From Atrina japonica (taxonomy: Eukaryota; Mollusca; Bivalvia; Pterioida; Pinnidae), in assembly GCA_030159075.1 (NCBI GenBank), contig BROG01000378.1, positions 186,001 through 250,000 on the forward strand: a stretch of 64,000 nt of DNA, written 5' to 3'. The translations under genes and the position numbers were made by a program. How positions within the stretch are numbered: the stretch's first letter is position 1; each line of letters starts with the position of its first letter. Under the pieces are notes generated by a model that saw nothing but the letters and a program-made list of their open reading frames with translations, made no database searches and was not told the DNA's origin. Positions 22,693-34,352 of this stretch are shown here, piece by piece.

Positions 22693-24276
22693 ATGTATGT
22701 GCATACAGGTGATGTAGACTTGTCATACAGGTGATTTAGACTTGACACACAGGTTATTTACACTGAACATACAGGTAATTTTGACTTAGCATACAGGTAA
22801 TTTTAATCTTAACATACATGTGATTTATACCTAACATACCAGTGATGTAGACTTTGTATACAGGTATTTGTCATACAGGTAATACAGATTTAATATACTA
22901 GTGACTTATATTTGCATACAGGTGATTTAGACTTAACATACAGGTGATATAGACTTAACATACAGGTGATTTAGACTTAACATACAGGTGATTTATACCT
23001 AACATACCAGTGATGTAGACTTTGCATACAGGTATTTGTCATACAGGTAATACAGATTTAATATACTAGTGACTTATATTTGCATACAGGTGATTTAGAC
23101 TTAACATACAGGTGATATAGACTTAACATACAGGTGATTTAGACTTAACATACAGGTGATGTAGACTTGACATATAGGTGATTTAGACTTAGCATACAGG
23201 TGATTTAGGCTTGGCATACAGGTAATTAAGACTTAACATACAGGTGATATAGACTTGACATATAGGTGATTTAGACTTAACATACAGGTGATTTAGGCTT
23301 GGCATACAGGTAATTAAGACTTAACATACAGGTGATTTAGACTTAACATACAGGTGATATAGACTTAACATACAGGTGATTTAGACTTAACATACAGGTG
23401 ATTTAGGCTTGGCATACAGGTAATTAAGACTTAACATACAGGTGATGTAGACTTGACATATAGGTGATTTAGACTTAGCATACAGGTGATTTAGGCTTGG
23501 CATACAGGTAATTAAGACTTAACATACAGGTGATGTAGACTTGACATATAGGTGATTTAGACTTAACATACAGGTGATTTAGGCTTGGCATACAGGTAAT
23601 TAAGACTTAACATACAGGTGATTTAGACTTAACATACAGGTGATATAGACTTGACATATAGGTGATTTAGACTTAACATACAGGTGATTTAGGCTTGGCA
23701 TACAGGTAATTAAGACTTAACATACAGGTGATTTAGACTTAACATACAGGTGATATAGACTTAACATACAGGTGATTTAGACTTAACATACAGGTAATTA
23801 AGACTTAACATACAGGTGATGTAGACTTGACATATAGGTGATTTAGACTTAGCATACAGGTGATTTAGGCTTGGCATACAGGTAATTAAGACTTAACATA
23901 CAGGTGATGTAGACTTGGCATACAGGTGATTAAGACTTGTCATACTGGAGCCTAAGACTTAACAAACAGGTGATACAGATTTAGTATACTTGTGACTTAC
24001 ATTTTATATAGAGTCATTTAAACTTAACATACATTTTGACCACAGATGATTTAGACTTAACTTATGTGTGATTTAGACTTAACATACAGATGATTTAGAC
24101 TTAACATACAGATGATTTAGACTTAACATACAGATGATTTAGACTTAACATACAGATGATTTAGACTTAACATTCAGATGATTTAGACTTAACTTAATAT
24201 AGTTTACACTTAACAAATATGCGATTTAGACTTAACATACAGGTAATTTAGGCTTAATATACATGTAATTTAGACT
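22693..24276 (+). repeat. Minisatellite, 22-bp unit (acttaacatacaggtgattt type)
   Basis: Roughly 70 copies of acttaacatacaggtgattt plus ag, with common variants (tgacatataggtg, ttggcatacaggtaattaag). Higher-order structure is visible: a block of about 168 bp at about 22810-22977 is repeated at about 22978-23145, and a four-unit block ending in ttggcatacaggtaattaag recurs at about 23150, 23430 and 23800. The array is interrupted by a hairpin element and resumes at 24841. Confidence 0.95.
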
Positions 24277-24840
24277 TTAAGCTGAACTACGAAGATAATT
24301 GTTTCTCCGGAAAAACAAGTCCCACAGCAGGTATAAATGCGGATTATTTATATTGGTCGTCATTGTATATCTGTACTTGCAACGCGAAACGTGTGCGAAG
24401 TCCCAGAGGCTGAACAATACTCATCAAATCTTACCTGTACTTTTGCGCATACCGTGTCTACAGATGTTTCAACAGAAATATACATGTATCTGTGCATCCA
24501 GTGAAGTTTTCAGCGAAATGGTTAGTTCATCCATAGTAAATCCAAAAGTTAACAAAGCGATCTGCTTCCTACTGTCAATCGGCCATTGAGCCATGTTAGT
24601 TCTTTCGGAACACCTTGCTGTTTTCTGGAAGCAGATCTCCTTGCTTATGTTTTGGAAGAGGCTTGATTTTGGGGAAAATGGAATAACTTTTGGATTTACT
24701 ATGGATGAACTAACCATTTCTCTGTTTGTTGCTGTTTGTACATTGCTGAAAACTTCACTGGATACATTTTTTTTTCAACACATTTTTTTTTATTATTATT
24801 AAAAGTTCAAAAGCTTTTTATCTTCCTAGTTCAGCTTTAA
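24277..24840. mobile_element. TTAA-bounded hairpin element inside the 22-bp array, about 564 bp
   Basis: Left end ttaagctgaactacgaagat and the reverse complement of the right end atcttcctagttcagcttta form a terminal inverted repeat of about 20 bp. A longer internal palindrome pairs 24494-24555 (gtgaagttttcagc, ggttagttcatccatagtaa) with 24683-24757 (ttactatggatgaactaacc, gctgaaaacttcac). TTAA is at both edges, as for piggyBac-type insertion. Open frames on both strands are products of the palindrome. Confidence 0.75.
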
Positions 24841-25068
24841 CACACAGATGATTTAGACTTAACTTACATGTGATTTAGACTTAACATACAGCTGATTTAG
24901 ACTTAACATACAGCTGATTTAGACTTAACATACAGCTGATTTAGACTTAACATACAGCTGATTTAGACTTAACATACAGGTAATTTAGACTTAACATACA
25001 GGTAATTTAGACTTAACATACAGGTAATTTAGACTTAACATACAGGTAATTTAGACTTAACATACTCA
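24841..25068 (+). repeat. 22-bp minisatellite, continuation
   Basis: About ten copies of acttaacatacagctgattt plus ag, then acttaacatacaggtaattt plus ag. These are locally homogenised variants differing from those left of the insertion. Confidence 0.9.
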
Positions 25069-25717
25069 CAAATTTATTAAGTAGAACACACTTAACTGAT
25101 AAAAATGATCTAACAGAGGTGGTCATCATGAAGCTGTATTCAAAACTTTTGATGATCCACTCAAAGGGATTAAGAATTACTTCCATTGGAAATATTTGCA
25201 GTACAGTAAACTTCCTGACAATGAATGATTGGCAAATCCATGAACCTTTTTTTTTCAGTCATTGAGTAGTTCCATTCTAGATGTTGTCTGAAGTAAGATG
25301 TGTCGGAGAGGAAATGTTTCTCAGTTTTTGAGAACCAACCGTCACTGCGGCTCAATAGTTTCTTCGCAATTAATGGCCTTCATTGATTTGCAAGGAGAAG
25401 CACCAGTGACAGCCATCTATTACACAACGATTAGAAATTGGTAGATTTGGCCGATGTTGAGGGAGAAAGAGTAATTAATGTTCCGTAAATATTGTACTCC
25501 TTTGACTGTGGAAGATGGTACTAAATATTGGGTAGTTTACCTCAAATTTTCTTATCTATTATTATGAGAATCGGTTTCTGCAGACTTTGGTGAAAAACTA
25601 TACACAATACGATGCCAATGCGAAATTAATGTAGGAATGTAATTGATAGGTTTATTTACATGTTGTTTTGCATCCAGCAATGAGATCTTTCAAAGAACTG
25701 AAAATGTCATCAATGGG
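25069..25717. other. Unrecognised stretch
   Basis: No coding signal and no repeat recognised. Confidence 0.4.
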
Positions 25718-25819
25718 CTACAATTAAGGTCACATGTCATTGCAGGAGTCTACATATAGACCTATGCTAGGGGTGTTGCCAATGTAGACTCCTGCAATGG
25801 CATGTGACCTTAATTGTAG
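25718..25819. repeat. Inverted repeat, 38-bp arms, 26-bp loop
   Basis: The left arm 25718-25755 (ctacaattaaggtcacatgt...ggagtctacat) pairs with the right arm 25782-25819 (atgtagactcctgcaatggc...ccttaattgtag) with at most one mismatch. Confidence 0.9.
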
Positions 25820-26190
25820 TCTTTGTAGGTCACCTGGGTTTCATGTGATCTCAGTTGTAGTCTTTGTAGGTCATCTAAGTCACATGTGACCTCAATTTTA
25901 GTCTTTGTAGATCACCTGAGTTACATTTAATCTTAGTTGAAGTCTTTGTAGGTCATCTGGGTCACATGACCTTAATTGTAGTCTTCATAGGTCATCTGAG
26001 TCACATGTGACCTCATTTGTAGTCTTTATAGGTCATCTGAATCACATGTGACCTCAATTATAGTCCTTGTAGGTCATCTGGGTCACATGTAACCTTAATT
26101 GTAGTCTTTGTAGATCACCTGGGTCACAATGACCTCTTGTAGGTCACATGACCTCTTATAGATCAACTGGGTCACATGACCTCATTACTA
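25800..26190 (+). repeat. Minisatellite, about 40-bp unit, continuous with the hairpin arm
   Basis: Units read gtgacctcaattgtagtctt followed by tgtaggtcatctgggtcaca. The first unit overlaps the right arm of the hairpin just upstream. About nine copies, shortening toward the right edge. Confidence 0.85.
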
Positions 26191-26352
26191 TTCACAGTCC
26201 TAGGGATATGCATTTTGGTTCTTTTCAAAAACCACAAGGCCAATTCACAGAAAATTAGGTCTGAAGCATCTATACAAACAGGTATAAATTTTAAATTACA
26301 AGAACCCTAATATAAGGGGTTTTGTATAGGGTGGTCTCTCAGTAAGGCCCTT

Positions 26353-26441
26353 TAGCTCATTCACCTTAAAGACACATTTGGACATGTCTAAGTCATTGAT
26401 TTACAGAAGAGTCCATTGTTGTTCGGGGGTTAATGAGTTAA
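26353..26441 (-). mobile_element. TTAA micro-MITE (80-92 bp), copy
   Basis: Reads ctcattcaccttaaagacac, atttggacatgtctaagtca, acagaagagtccattgttgt and ggggttaatgagttaa. Opposite orientation to most copies downstream. Confidence 0.75.
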
Positions 26442-26648
26442 CAATTCAAGACTTTTTTTTTACTTCTGGAGTGATTTACTTGATGGTTATACAATCTCTA
26501 GAGTTACTTAATTCAATCAAAGGTTTTTCCCAATTGGTATTTGATCTTAAAATTTTATACTTAAGATCAAATGCTTTGAAATCTTAAGTGTCACATAACT
26601 GTTAGATATGAAATAGAAAATGATGACAATTATTTTAGGACAAAACAT

Positions 26649-26736
26649 CTCATCACCCCCAGAAAAACAATTGACTCTTCTGTAAAATAAATGACTTAGA
26701 CCAGTCCAAATGTGTCTTCAGTGGTGAATGAGTTAT
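26649..26736 (+). mobile_element. TTAA micro-MITE, copy
   Basis: ctcatcacccccagaaaaac, gactcttctgtaaaataaat, cttagaccagtccaaatgtg and ggtgaatgagtta. Confidence 0.75.
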
Positions 26737-26821
26737 TTAGTGTCTTGTATCATTTTGTCACTGTCCATTTTAAAAACTTTTAGATTTGATCTTGTTTGAA
26801 TACAATCAATGCATTTTGCTG

Positions 26822-26907
26822 GCTTACCCCCCCCTGAAATACAATGGACTCTTCTGTAATCAATGACTTAGACCAGTCCAAATGTGTTTTAGGGATGAAT
26901 GAGTTAA
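26822..26907 (+). mobile_element. TTAA micro-MITE, copy
   Basis: cccctgaaatacaatggact, cttctgtaatcaatgactta, gaccagtccaaatgtgtttt and gggatgaatgagttaa. Confidence 0.75.
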
Positions 26908-27960
26908 ACACACTACCACAGATTTCAACAACTGCTTTTTTGTGTGTGTCCAATAATCTTCAAAGTCATTGATATCTGTTTGATACAAGTATTTCATAAC
27001 CTGATCAAATTCACCCTGTTAATCACACTTCATTATCAGAACTATGTACATAATACATAAAATCTTCGTGATTATGTAAGATATGATAAAAATCGTCAGA
27101 CAAAGTTTCACAGATTTCAGATAACATTTACTTCAAATCTTTTCGAAGATCTAAGATTGAAAAAAAAATGTAAACAGTTATTTCTTGATGTATTTTGTCT
27201 ATTTTTATAACAGTTTGAATTAGATGGTAATTCTAGTAATTTTTTTCAAGCCTGAAATAGTGCTTCTTTATTCAGCCGATGGGTAGACTAAGTCACATTG
27301 ATTTATTCGTAATAATTTTTTGTAAAGTCTCTGAAATCAGATACACTCTTTACTCACAGCAAAACTACAAATTTAGAATTATTACCAAAATATTTTAATG
27401 TAAAAGTGAATGATTTATAGAATTTGGTGACTTTGAAGAATTTTTGATACATAGTTAAATTATAAGATGATCTTTCTCTTTGATATCTTGGGTTTTACAC
27501 AAGTCCCGATAGTATTTCACATGTCCCGATGGTAATCAATGTACTTTATCAGTACAGAGTTCATCTTGTTTGATTTTTGAAAATTAACAAATACATGTAT
27601 AAGATATTAAAGGTATTTTACTTTGCTAGACTTGATAATCAAATCGTATTATTGATCTACTAAAACGTACAACTTATTAAATTACCATCCCATTGGTACA
27701 CCAGCCATTTTTCTACTGCATGACCTTTCTGGGAGTTCCTTTTAAAGTTATCGGGGTTGGCGATCATTTGTGATCTACTGTATGATGTCTTTTGTCCCAT
27801 GTGAATTTTTGAACATTTGAACTTCTTCACAAAAACCTCCAGTCAATTCTCCTGAAATTTGGTTTATAACATTTCTAGAATGAGAGAATAATATATTTAA
27901 ACTACAAGTTATTGATAATATTTCTGTATACATCAACATCTTTCAGATTTTGGAAATTAT
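26908..27960. other. Unrecognised AT-rich stretch
   Basis: No coding signal and no repeat recognised. Confidence 0.4.
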
Positions 27961-28088
<128 letters not shown>

Positions 28089-28099
28089 TATATATCTTT

Positions 28100-28317
28100 T
28101 ATTAACCCATTGACCCCTGTAGCCACATTTGGACTCACCCATTTTAAAGAATGATAAAGTCTACTATCAGAGTTCATGAGTGTATGACTTAGAATCTAAA
28201 TTTTACAATATTTTTTCAGCAACATTAACGTATTCACCCCTGAATTTTGGCTGGATACCATACTGTCTATAGATTTGGGTGAGTCTAAATGTGACCACAG
28301 GGGTTTATGAGTTAATA
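28100..28317. mobile_element. Longer relative of the TTAA micro-MITE
   Basis: Starts ttaacccattgacccctgta, gccacatttggactcaccca and ends gagtctaaatgtgaccacag, gggtttatgagttaa. The TTAA-edged inverted ends match the micro-MITE family but the middle is over 100 bp longer. A related piece is at 58094-58300. Confidence 0.6.
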
Positions 28318-29370
28318 TACCATTAACTACTCTTGTATTTATACATATACAACAGGTTATGGTGCATACAAACATTTTTTTTTTTTCTCTATCGCTGCAG
28401 CCTGTGCATTACTTTGCTGTTTTATTGATCACTGTAAAACGATGAATAAATGCAAAAAATACAGAGAAATGATTCCTTGCATCTCATCAATTATGTTGAT
28501 ATTTTTTACAGTGCTAATTCTGCAGTGTGAATTATTATTTCAAAGAAAGACATGAAATAAAGTTTGTTGTCTTTTTTGAAGAGAGACATTTATTAAGTTG
28601 TCAAACGAAACAAATGGATCTCGATAAAGTGACAATATTCTCTCACAAAAGCACACATCATAATTTACGTCCAATTTGCTTGTTTCAAAACAAATATGGC
28701 ACAATTTCACAAATTTTCCACTTTTTTTTTCAAGAATGTCATTTAATTTTCCCTTTAGTAGGACTGCGAGAATCATTTTCTCACATCTCAAATTTTTCTT
28801 TGGAGTTTCTTGAGGTAGAATGTGTTAATTTCCTCAGGACAGAGAAAAAACAATCAATTTCAGGCTGACAAAATTTTAATTATATTCATGAGTTGCCGAC
28901 TGGTGGAGGCGTTTAATTCACACAAGTCTAGAAATCCTTCTTTTTTTTTTTTTTTTTTTTTTTTTTGGTTCCTTGTCATTTTTCTTATTGTAATTAATCT
29001 AGTGAATTATTGATTTGAATTTGATTGTTTAATTACATCAAAATTCTAATTTCTTGAACATTTTTACATTGTCATACATACAAATTACTGACATTCAAAA
29101 ATTTAAAAGGCCATTTCCTTCAATGACAATCCCCTTTTATTGGTAACAGGGATTTTCCTAGGCTGATTTTGGGTCAGGTTACAGGACCAATTCCCAATGC
29201 AAAAATGGTTTGTATTTTCCCAAAATTTTGCAAAAATTCCCAATTTTGAAATTCAAAATGAAAAATAAACTTTTTTTTAAACATTTTCAAACAAATGCCC
29301 CAAATGAAATGTTTCTATTTTAGTAGATATCTCGTATCCCCCCCCACATTTACCGGACCCTGGCTAAACC
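28318..29370. other. Unrecognised AT-rich stretch with a poly(T) run
   Basis: A poly(T) run lies at 28941-28966. The 113-codon open frame at 28527-28868 has no recognisable motif and an open frame also exists on the opposite strand. Not called. Confidence 0.4.
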
Positions 29371-29590
29371 ATACTCTGTGGCTTAATTGTAAGAGCATCG
29401 CGCTTTAAACCATGAAGCCTCTCACCACTTTTCAGTGCATGATCGATCCCAGCTGGAGCCTAAGCTCATATTGTGAGAAAATTTGCTAGTTTACTTGCGG
29501 AAGGCCGGTGGTCTCTTTACAGGTACATTGTAAGCGGGTTTCCTCTTCCACCACTAATAACTGGCCGCCATCATGTAAGTGAGAAATTGT
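29371..29590 (+). mobile_element. tRNA-derived SINE ('ggccggtggtctc' family), near complete
   Basis: tRNA-like head (ctgtggcttaattgtaagag, catcgcgctttaaaccatga), then ttgcggaaggccggtggtct, acaggtacattgtaagcggg, ttcctcttccaccactaata and the tail ctggccgccatcatgtaagt. Its reverse form, starting gccacactcaac, is what I recall as common in bivalves. Confidence 0.8.
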
Positions 29591-29606
29591 TCATCGTTAT
29601 TATTTG

Positions 29607-29735
29607 GGACCTCCATAGGTAAGTGGTTAGAGCATTGCGCTTTGAAGCATGAAGTCTCTCACTTCTGGTTAGCGCAAGTTTGAGCCCCACTGGTACCTAA
29701 ACTGATTTTTGTTGAGAGTGGCATAAAATTCAAAA
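29607..29735 (+). mobile_element. tRNA-derived SINE ('ggccggtggtctc' family), 5'-and-tail deletion copy
   Basis: Head gggacctccataggtaagtg, gttagagcattgcgctttga, agcatgaagtctctcacttc, then a jump to the tail tgttgagagtggcataaaat. The body is missing. Lies only 17 bp from the preceding copy. Confidence 0.75.
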
Positions 29736-29764
29736 TATATTTTTAAAGTTCAATTAAAAAAAAA

Positions 29765-29795
29765 TCATTATTATTATTATTATTATTATTATTTT
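29765..29795 (+). repeat. (TTA)n microsatellite
   Basis: About ten TTA/ATT trinucleotides. Confidence 0.9.
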
Positions 29796-30512
29796 AATTA
29801 ATTTGATACAGTCAGCATATTAATCATATCATCTGTACCAGGAAACATGTATTTTGTGCATGTTTATCAGTGTTTTTTTTTTAATGTTTGGTTTTTTTCA
29901 CCTGCTTATACCGATTAATCTACCTGTAATTTCATATCACCATTGTAATGTTAACATGTGTAGCATCCATCCTGTTTAAGCATCAGATTCACTTATTCAG
30001 GTGTCAACAATTAATAAAAGTATTTCCTTAAGCATTTTTGTATATACAAATACTATACAAGCTTTTACCACCCCACACTATCCAATAGAATAAAAAGTCC
30101 TTTTAACAACAGTTGTGGCTTTTGTTTCTGCAACTACGGAATCATCAATTTCATCACAGGTGTCCAGTTTCAAGTGCATACAATCAGACACCAGATTGGT
30201 AACATATGCTTCGCGTGCTCACTGGTTTTGTAATTGTTTCAAATCTTAACTAAACAACCTGTATTTGTTGTTTAACAATTATTTGTGTAATTCATTAGAG
30301 GCATAACAATTTGACATTTCTGTATGTTATATTATTTTCAGATTCTTGAGCAAGTGTAAAATTTGGTTGTCCCATTACTCTTTTAGAAAAAATCTCTTGA
30401 AATATTTACACTTCAAACTGCCCGTAGTTTGTGTGTGGAACTGTTAGTCTGGCAGGGTTATATGGTGTTCCTTCTAGTTTGAGCTAGTGGGGTTTCCCCT
30501 TTACAAATGTAG

Positions 30513-30582
30513 CTTGATCGGTATAGCACCAGACTTGTAAACCAGGGGACCCAGGTTTGATTCCATTCAGAGGCAGTATTTG
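30513..30582 (+). pseudogene. tRNA-like sequence, SINE head
   Basis: tagcttgatcggtatagcac, cagacttgtaaaccagggga and box B-like ccaggtttgattccattcag. It has tRNA-like order and spacing, but the arms do not pair well. Probably a solitary SINE head. Confidence 0.45.
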
Positions 30583-30599
30583 TCTTTGTAATATTACAT

Positions 30600-31078
30600 C
30601 CAACTTCATGTTAGATAAAAACTATAATCTACATAACAGATCTAGAATTTAATCACTTTTGGTATCTACATACTAGTAACAGATCTAGAATACAATGGCT
30701 GTAAACCACTTCTAGTGTCTACATAACAGATCTAGAATACAAGGCTGTAAACCACTTCCAGTATCTTACAACAGATCCAGAATATAATGGCTATAAACCA
30801 CTTTCGGTATCTATATAACAGATGCAGAATACAATGGCTGTAAGCCACTTCTAGTGTCTACATAACAGATCTAGAATACAATGGCTGTAAACCACTTCTA
30901 GTGTCTACATAACAGATCTAGAATATAATGGCTATAAACCACTTTCGGTATCTATATAACAGATGCAGAATACAATGGCTGTAAACCACTTCCAGTATCT
31001 ATGTAACAGATTTAAAATAAAATGACTGTAAACCAATTTTGGTATCTACATAACAGATCTAGAATATAATGGCTGGAA
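30600..31078 (+). repeat. Minisatellite, about 46-48 bp unit (acataacagatctagaatac type)
   Basis: About ten units of acataacagatctagaatac, aatggctgtaaaccacttct and agtgtct, with a second variant (tcggtatctatataacagatgcag). Confidence 0.9.
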
Positions 31079-31149
31079 TCAGGATACAGGATTCTAAATC
31101 ACAACTGGTATTGTCCACTTCACATAAGATGGCTGGGCGGAGTAACCTT

Positions 31150-31400
31150 TCTGATTATCATACCGATGATTCCACTCATTTTTAGGACATTTTTATCAAG
31201 ACACCCTGGATATATAGTGGATAATCAGTGGATAATCACTGACATAGTAGGAACGATTACTCCTGCCTGTGTAATTGTAATGTTTTTACGCTTTATTACC
31301 TAAAATGTAAACTCGTCCAGGTCAAGAAAAAGTTCACGAGACTCCACCCCGTCAGCTTATATGGATTTTATTAGGTGTATGATTATTTAGGTTCAAAATT
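31150..31400 (+). mobile_element. Dispersed repeat, copy 1 (paired with 42190-42440)
   Basis: tgattatcataccgatgatt, aggaacgattact, acctaaaatgtaaactcgtc, caggtcaagaaaaagttcac and gagactccaccccgtcagct recur in the same order at 42190-42440. Both also share ttatatggattttatt near the end. Class unknown; no ORF. Confidence 0.65.
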
Positions 31401-31973
31401 TAGTTTTGGATGGCCAAAAGTCACTGGCAATAAGTTATTGTCAACTATTCATTCAGTTCACCAGTTTTAAAATTTATTGTGTTGTAAATTGCATACCTAT
31501 TTTAAAACATACATTAGTGATGACTTGCATATTTACCTGTAAACACCTAGTGTACCTATTGTTACCTGTAGAACAGTAAATAATCTACAAAAGAAACCAT
31601 ACATCTGTAATTCTTTTCTTTTCTTTTTTTTTTCGCACTACATGTAGGTTTTCAAATAATGTTTCTACTTTTAACATTACAAGAGAACAGAAGTTAGATG
31701 TATCTTTATCTGTCAATCAATTAGTCCTTTCTGATTGTTTGTTCAATGACTGGTCACTTTATTTACATCTGCATAGTGATATGACAGTTAACAACTTAGA
31801 TTCATTAACACTTATACATGTAGAAAGAAACTGTAAATTTGACATACATTGTTTGCTCACTGCTATGAAGTTAGGGACGTATGCCATCGCCCTAGGGTCA
31901 GCATCTGATTGAGAAGATAGGTTGAGGTCAGACTTCCTTGCTTTTACTACTCATATGTCATCTGCCTGGCATA

Positions 31974-32144
31974 TACAGTGGAACTTTGCCTAAACACCAC
32001 CTCGCTTAGGACACCACCTAACATTTCAGACCATAAATTGCCAGTCTCTTGATAAGTACAGAACCTCACTTAAGAGACCACCTCAATAATCAGACCACTT
32101 TGAGTCAGTCAGTTAGGTGACCTTGATAGTCAGGTTCTGCTGTA
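31974..32144 (+). mobile_element. MITE (tacagtggaacctcgcctaa family), founder copy of the 86-bp array
   Basis: Starts tacagtggaactttgcctaa, then catttcagaccataaattgc, cagtctcttgataagtacag, and ends gatagtcaggttctgctgta. It runs directly into tandem copies of its own 3' half. Confidence 0.8.
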
Positions 32145-33608
32145 CATAACCTCACTTAAGAGACCACCTCAATAATCAGACCACTTTGAGTCAGTCAGTT
32201 AGGTGACCTTGATAGTCAGGTTCTGCTGTACATAACCTCACTTAAGAGACCACCTCAATAATCAGACCACTTTGAGTCAGTCAGTTAGGTGACCTTGATA
32301 GTCAGGTTTGCTGTACATAACCTCACTTAAGAGACCACCGCAATAATCAGACCACTTTGAGTCAGTCAGTTAGGTGACCTTGATAGTCAGGTTCTGCTGT
32401 ACATAACCTCACTTAAGAGACCACCGCAATAATCAGACCACTTTGAGTCAGTCAGTTAGGTGACCTTGATAGTCAGGTTCTGCTGTACATAACCTCACTG
32501 AAGAGACCACCTCAATAATCAGACCACTTTGAGTCAGTCAGTTAGGTGACCTTGATAGTCAGGTTCTGCTGTACATAACCTCACTGAAGAGACCACCTCA
32601 ATAATCAGACCACTTTGAGTAAGTCAGTTAGGTGACCTTGATAGTAAGGTTCTACTGTACATAACCTCACTGAAGAGACCACCTCAATAATCAGACCACT
32701 TTGAGTAAGTCAGTTAGGTGACCTTGATAGTCAGGTTCTGCTGTACATAACCTCACTGAAGAGACCACCTCAATAATCAGACCACTTTGAGTCAGTCAGT
32801 TAGGTGACCTTGATAGTCAGGTTCTGCTGTACATAACCTCACTGAAGAGACCACCTCAATAATCAGACCACTTTGAGTAAGTCAGTTAGGTGACCTTGAT
32901 AGTCAGGTTCTGCTGTACATAACCTCACTGAAGAGACCACCTCAATAATCAGACCACTTTGAGTCAGTCAGTTAGGTGACCTTGATAGTCAGGTTCTGCT
33001 GTACATAACCTCACTGAAGAGACCACCTCAATAATCAGACCACTTTGAGTAAGTCAGTTAGGTGACCTTGATAGTGAGGTTCTACTGTACATAACCTCAC
33101 TTAAGAGACCACCTCAATAATCAGACCACTTTGAGTAAGTCAGTTAGGTGACCTTGATAGTCAGGTTCTACTGTACATAACCTCACTGAAGAGACCACCT
33201 CAATAATCAGACCACTTTGAGTTAGTCAGTTAGGTGACCTTGATAGTGAAGTTCTACTGTACATAACCTCACTGAAGAGACCACCTCAATAATCAGACCA
33301 CTTTGAGTCAGTCAGTTAGGTGACCTTGATAGTAAGGTTCTACTGTACATAACCTCACTGAAGAGACCACCTCAATAATCAGACCACTTTGAGTCAGTCA
33401 GTTAGGTGACCTTGATAGTGAAGTTCTACTGTACATAACCTCACTGAAGAGACCACCTCAATAATCAGACCACTTTGAGTCAGTCAGTTAGGTGACCTTG
33501 ATAGTCAAGTTCTACTGTACATAACCTCACTGAAGAGACCACCTCAATAATCAGACCACTTTGAGTCAGTCAGTTAGGTGACCTTGATAGTCAAGTTCTA
33601 CTGTACAT
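32065..33608 (+). repeat. Satellite, 86-bp unit derived from a MITE 3' half
   Basis: About 18 head-to-tail copies of cctcacttaagagaccacct, caataatcagaccactttga, gtcagtcagttaggtgacct, tgatagtcaggttctgctgt, acataa. The unit is the right half of the MITE at 31974-32144 plus a short joint. Variants (ttaagag versus tgaagag; gtcagt versus gtaagt) are clustered, as expected from stepwise expansion. Confidence 0.97.
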
Positions 33609-33619
33609 GTACTGTTACA

Positions 33620-33685
33620 TATCAGGAATGCCCTAAGTTATGATCTGTACTATGTACTGATGCCAAAGCAATGAGGTTCAGGAAT
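33620..33685 (-). mobile_element. SINE body scrap (gacgttaaac tail family), inverted
   Basis: gccctaagttatgatctgta, ctatgtactgatgccaaagc and aatgaggttc resemble the reverse SINE segment at 22630-22690. Weak match. Confidence 0.4.
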
Positions 33686-34174
33686 AACAGAAGAACTCGG
33701 AGAAGAAACAATCTATATATATACCCCTTAAACTACCATAGTCATGTGATTTGTTTAGTATCTCGGGTAAGTCGTGGTAGCCTGAAGCTCGAAGGATTCA
33801 CTGAGAATTACAGATGCGCAGGGACCATGTAATTTACAATGTAAATATTAAAGTGTTATTTGCATTTGAAGTCGTTCATATTCTTTTAATATATATATAT
33901 ATATATTTGTGTTTACATACAAAAAGTTACAAAGAAATGTCTTTGACCTTCCAGTGCTTTATCATGTCAGCTGATTGCCAAATCAGTTAACAGTTGTTTT
34001 GTGTAGAAGTTGTGATGTATATCATCATTGATATAAGGGGCATTTGTAAAGTGGTTCAACAGAGAATAGAAAGCATTCAGAGTGTAAAATCTGAGAACAA
34101 AACGACAAGATCTCAATCTCTTTCTCTTTTATGACATGAAATTATCTCATGTTTACTACTTCTTTCACTGCAAG

Positions 34175-34177
<3 letters not shown>
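33686..34177. other. Unrecognised stretch with a short (AT)n
   Basis: An (AT)n tract lies at 33891-33907. No coding signal. Confidence 0.4.

Positions 34178-34260
<83 letters not shown>
34178..34260 (+). repeat. (CT)n microsatellite
   Basis: About 41 CT dinucleotides with one T interruption near 34242. Confidence 0.97.
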
Positions 34261-34261
<1 letters not shown>

Positions 34262-34262
<1 letters not shown>

Positions 34263-34335
34263 TGACACACTCAACTATTTTTCAGTCAGATGGTGGTGGT
34301 CAGTTTTAATAGTGGGGGAGAGAACCTGGTTACAT
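34262..34335 (-). mobile_element. SINE tail fragment ('ggccggtggtctc' family), inverted
   Basis: gacacactcaactatttttc, agtcagatggtggtggtcag and gggggagagaacctggttac are the reverse of the SINE tail. Followed by a short (TA)n. Confidence 0.7.
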
Positions 34336-34352
34336 ATATATATATATATATA

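Noticed and set aside
24299..24802. Overlapping open frames on both strands (for example 24299-24589, 24469-24717)
   Set aside because: Mirror products of the long palindrome in the hairpin element.
32065..33608. CRISPR array
   Set aside because: Regular 86-bp repeats have no unique spacers, derive from a MITE and lie in an animal genome.
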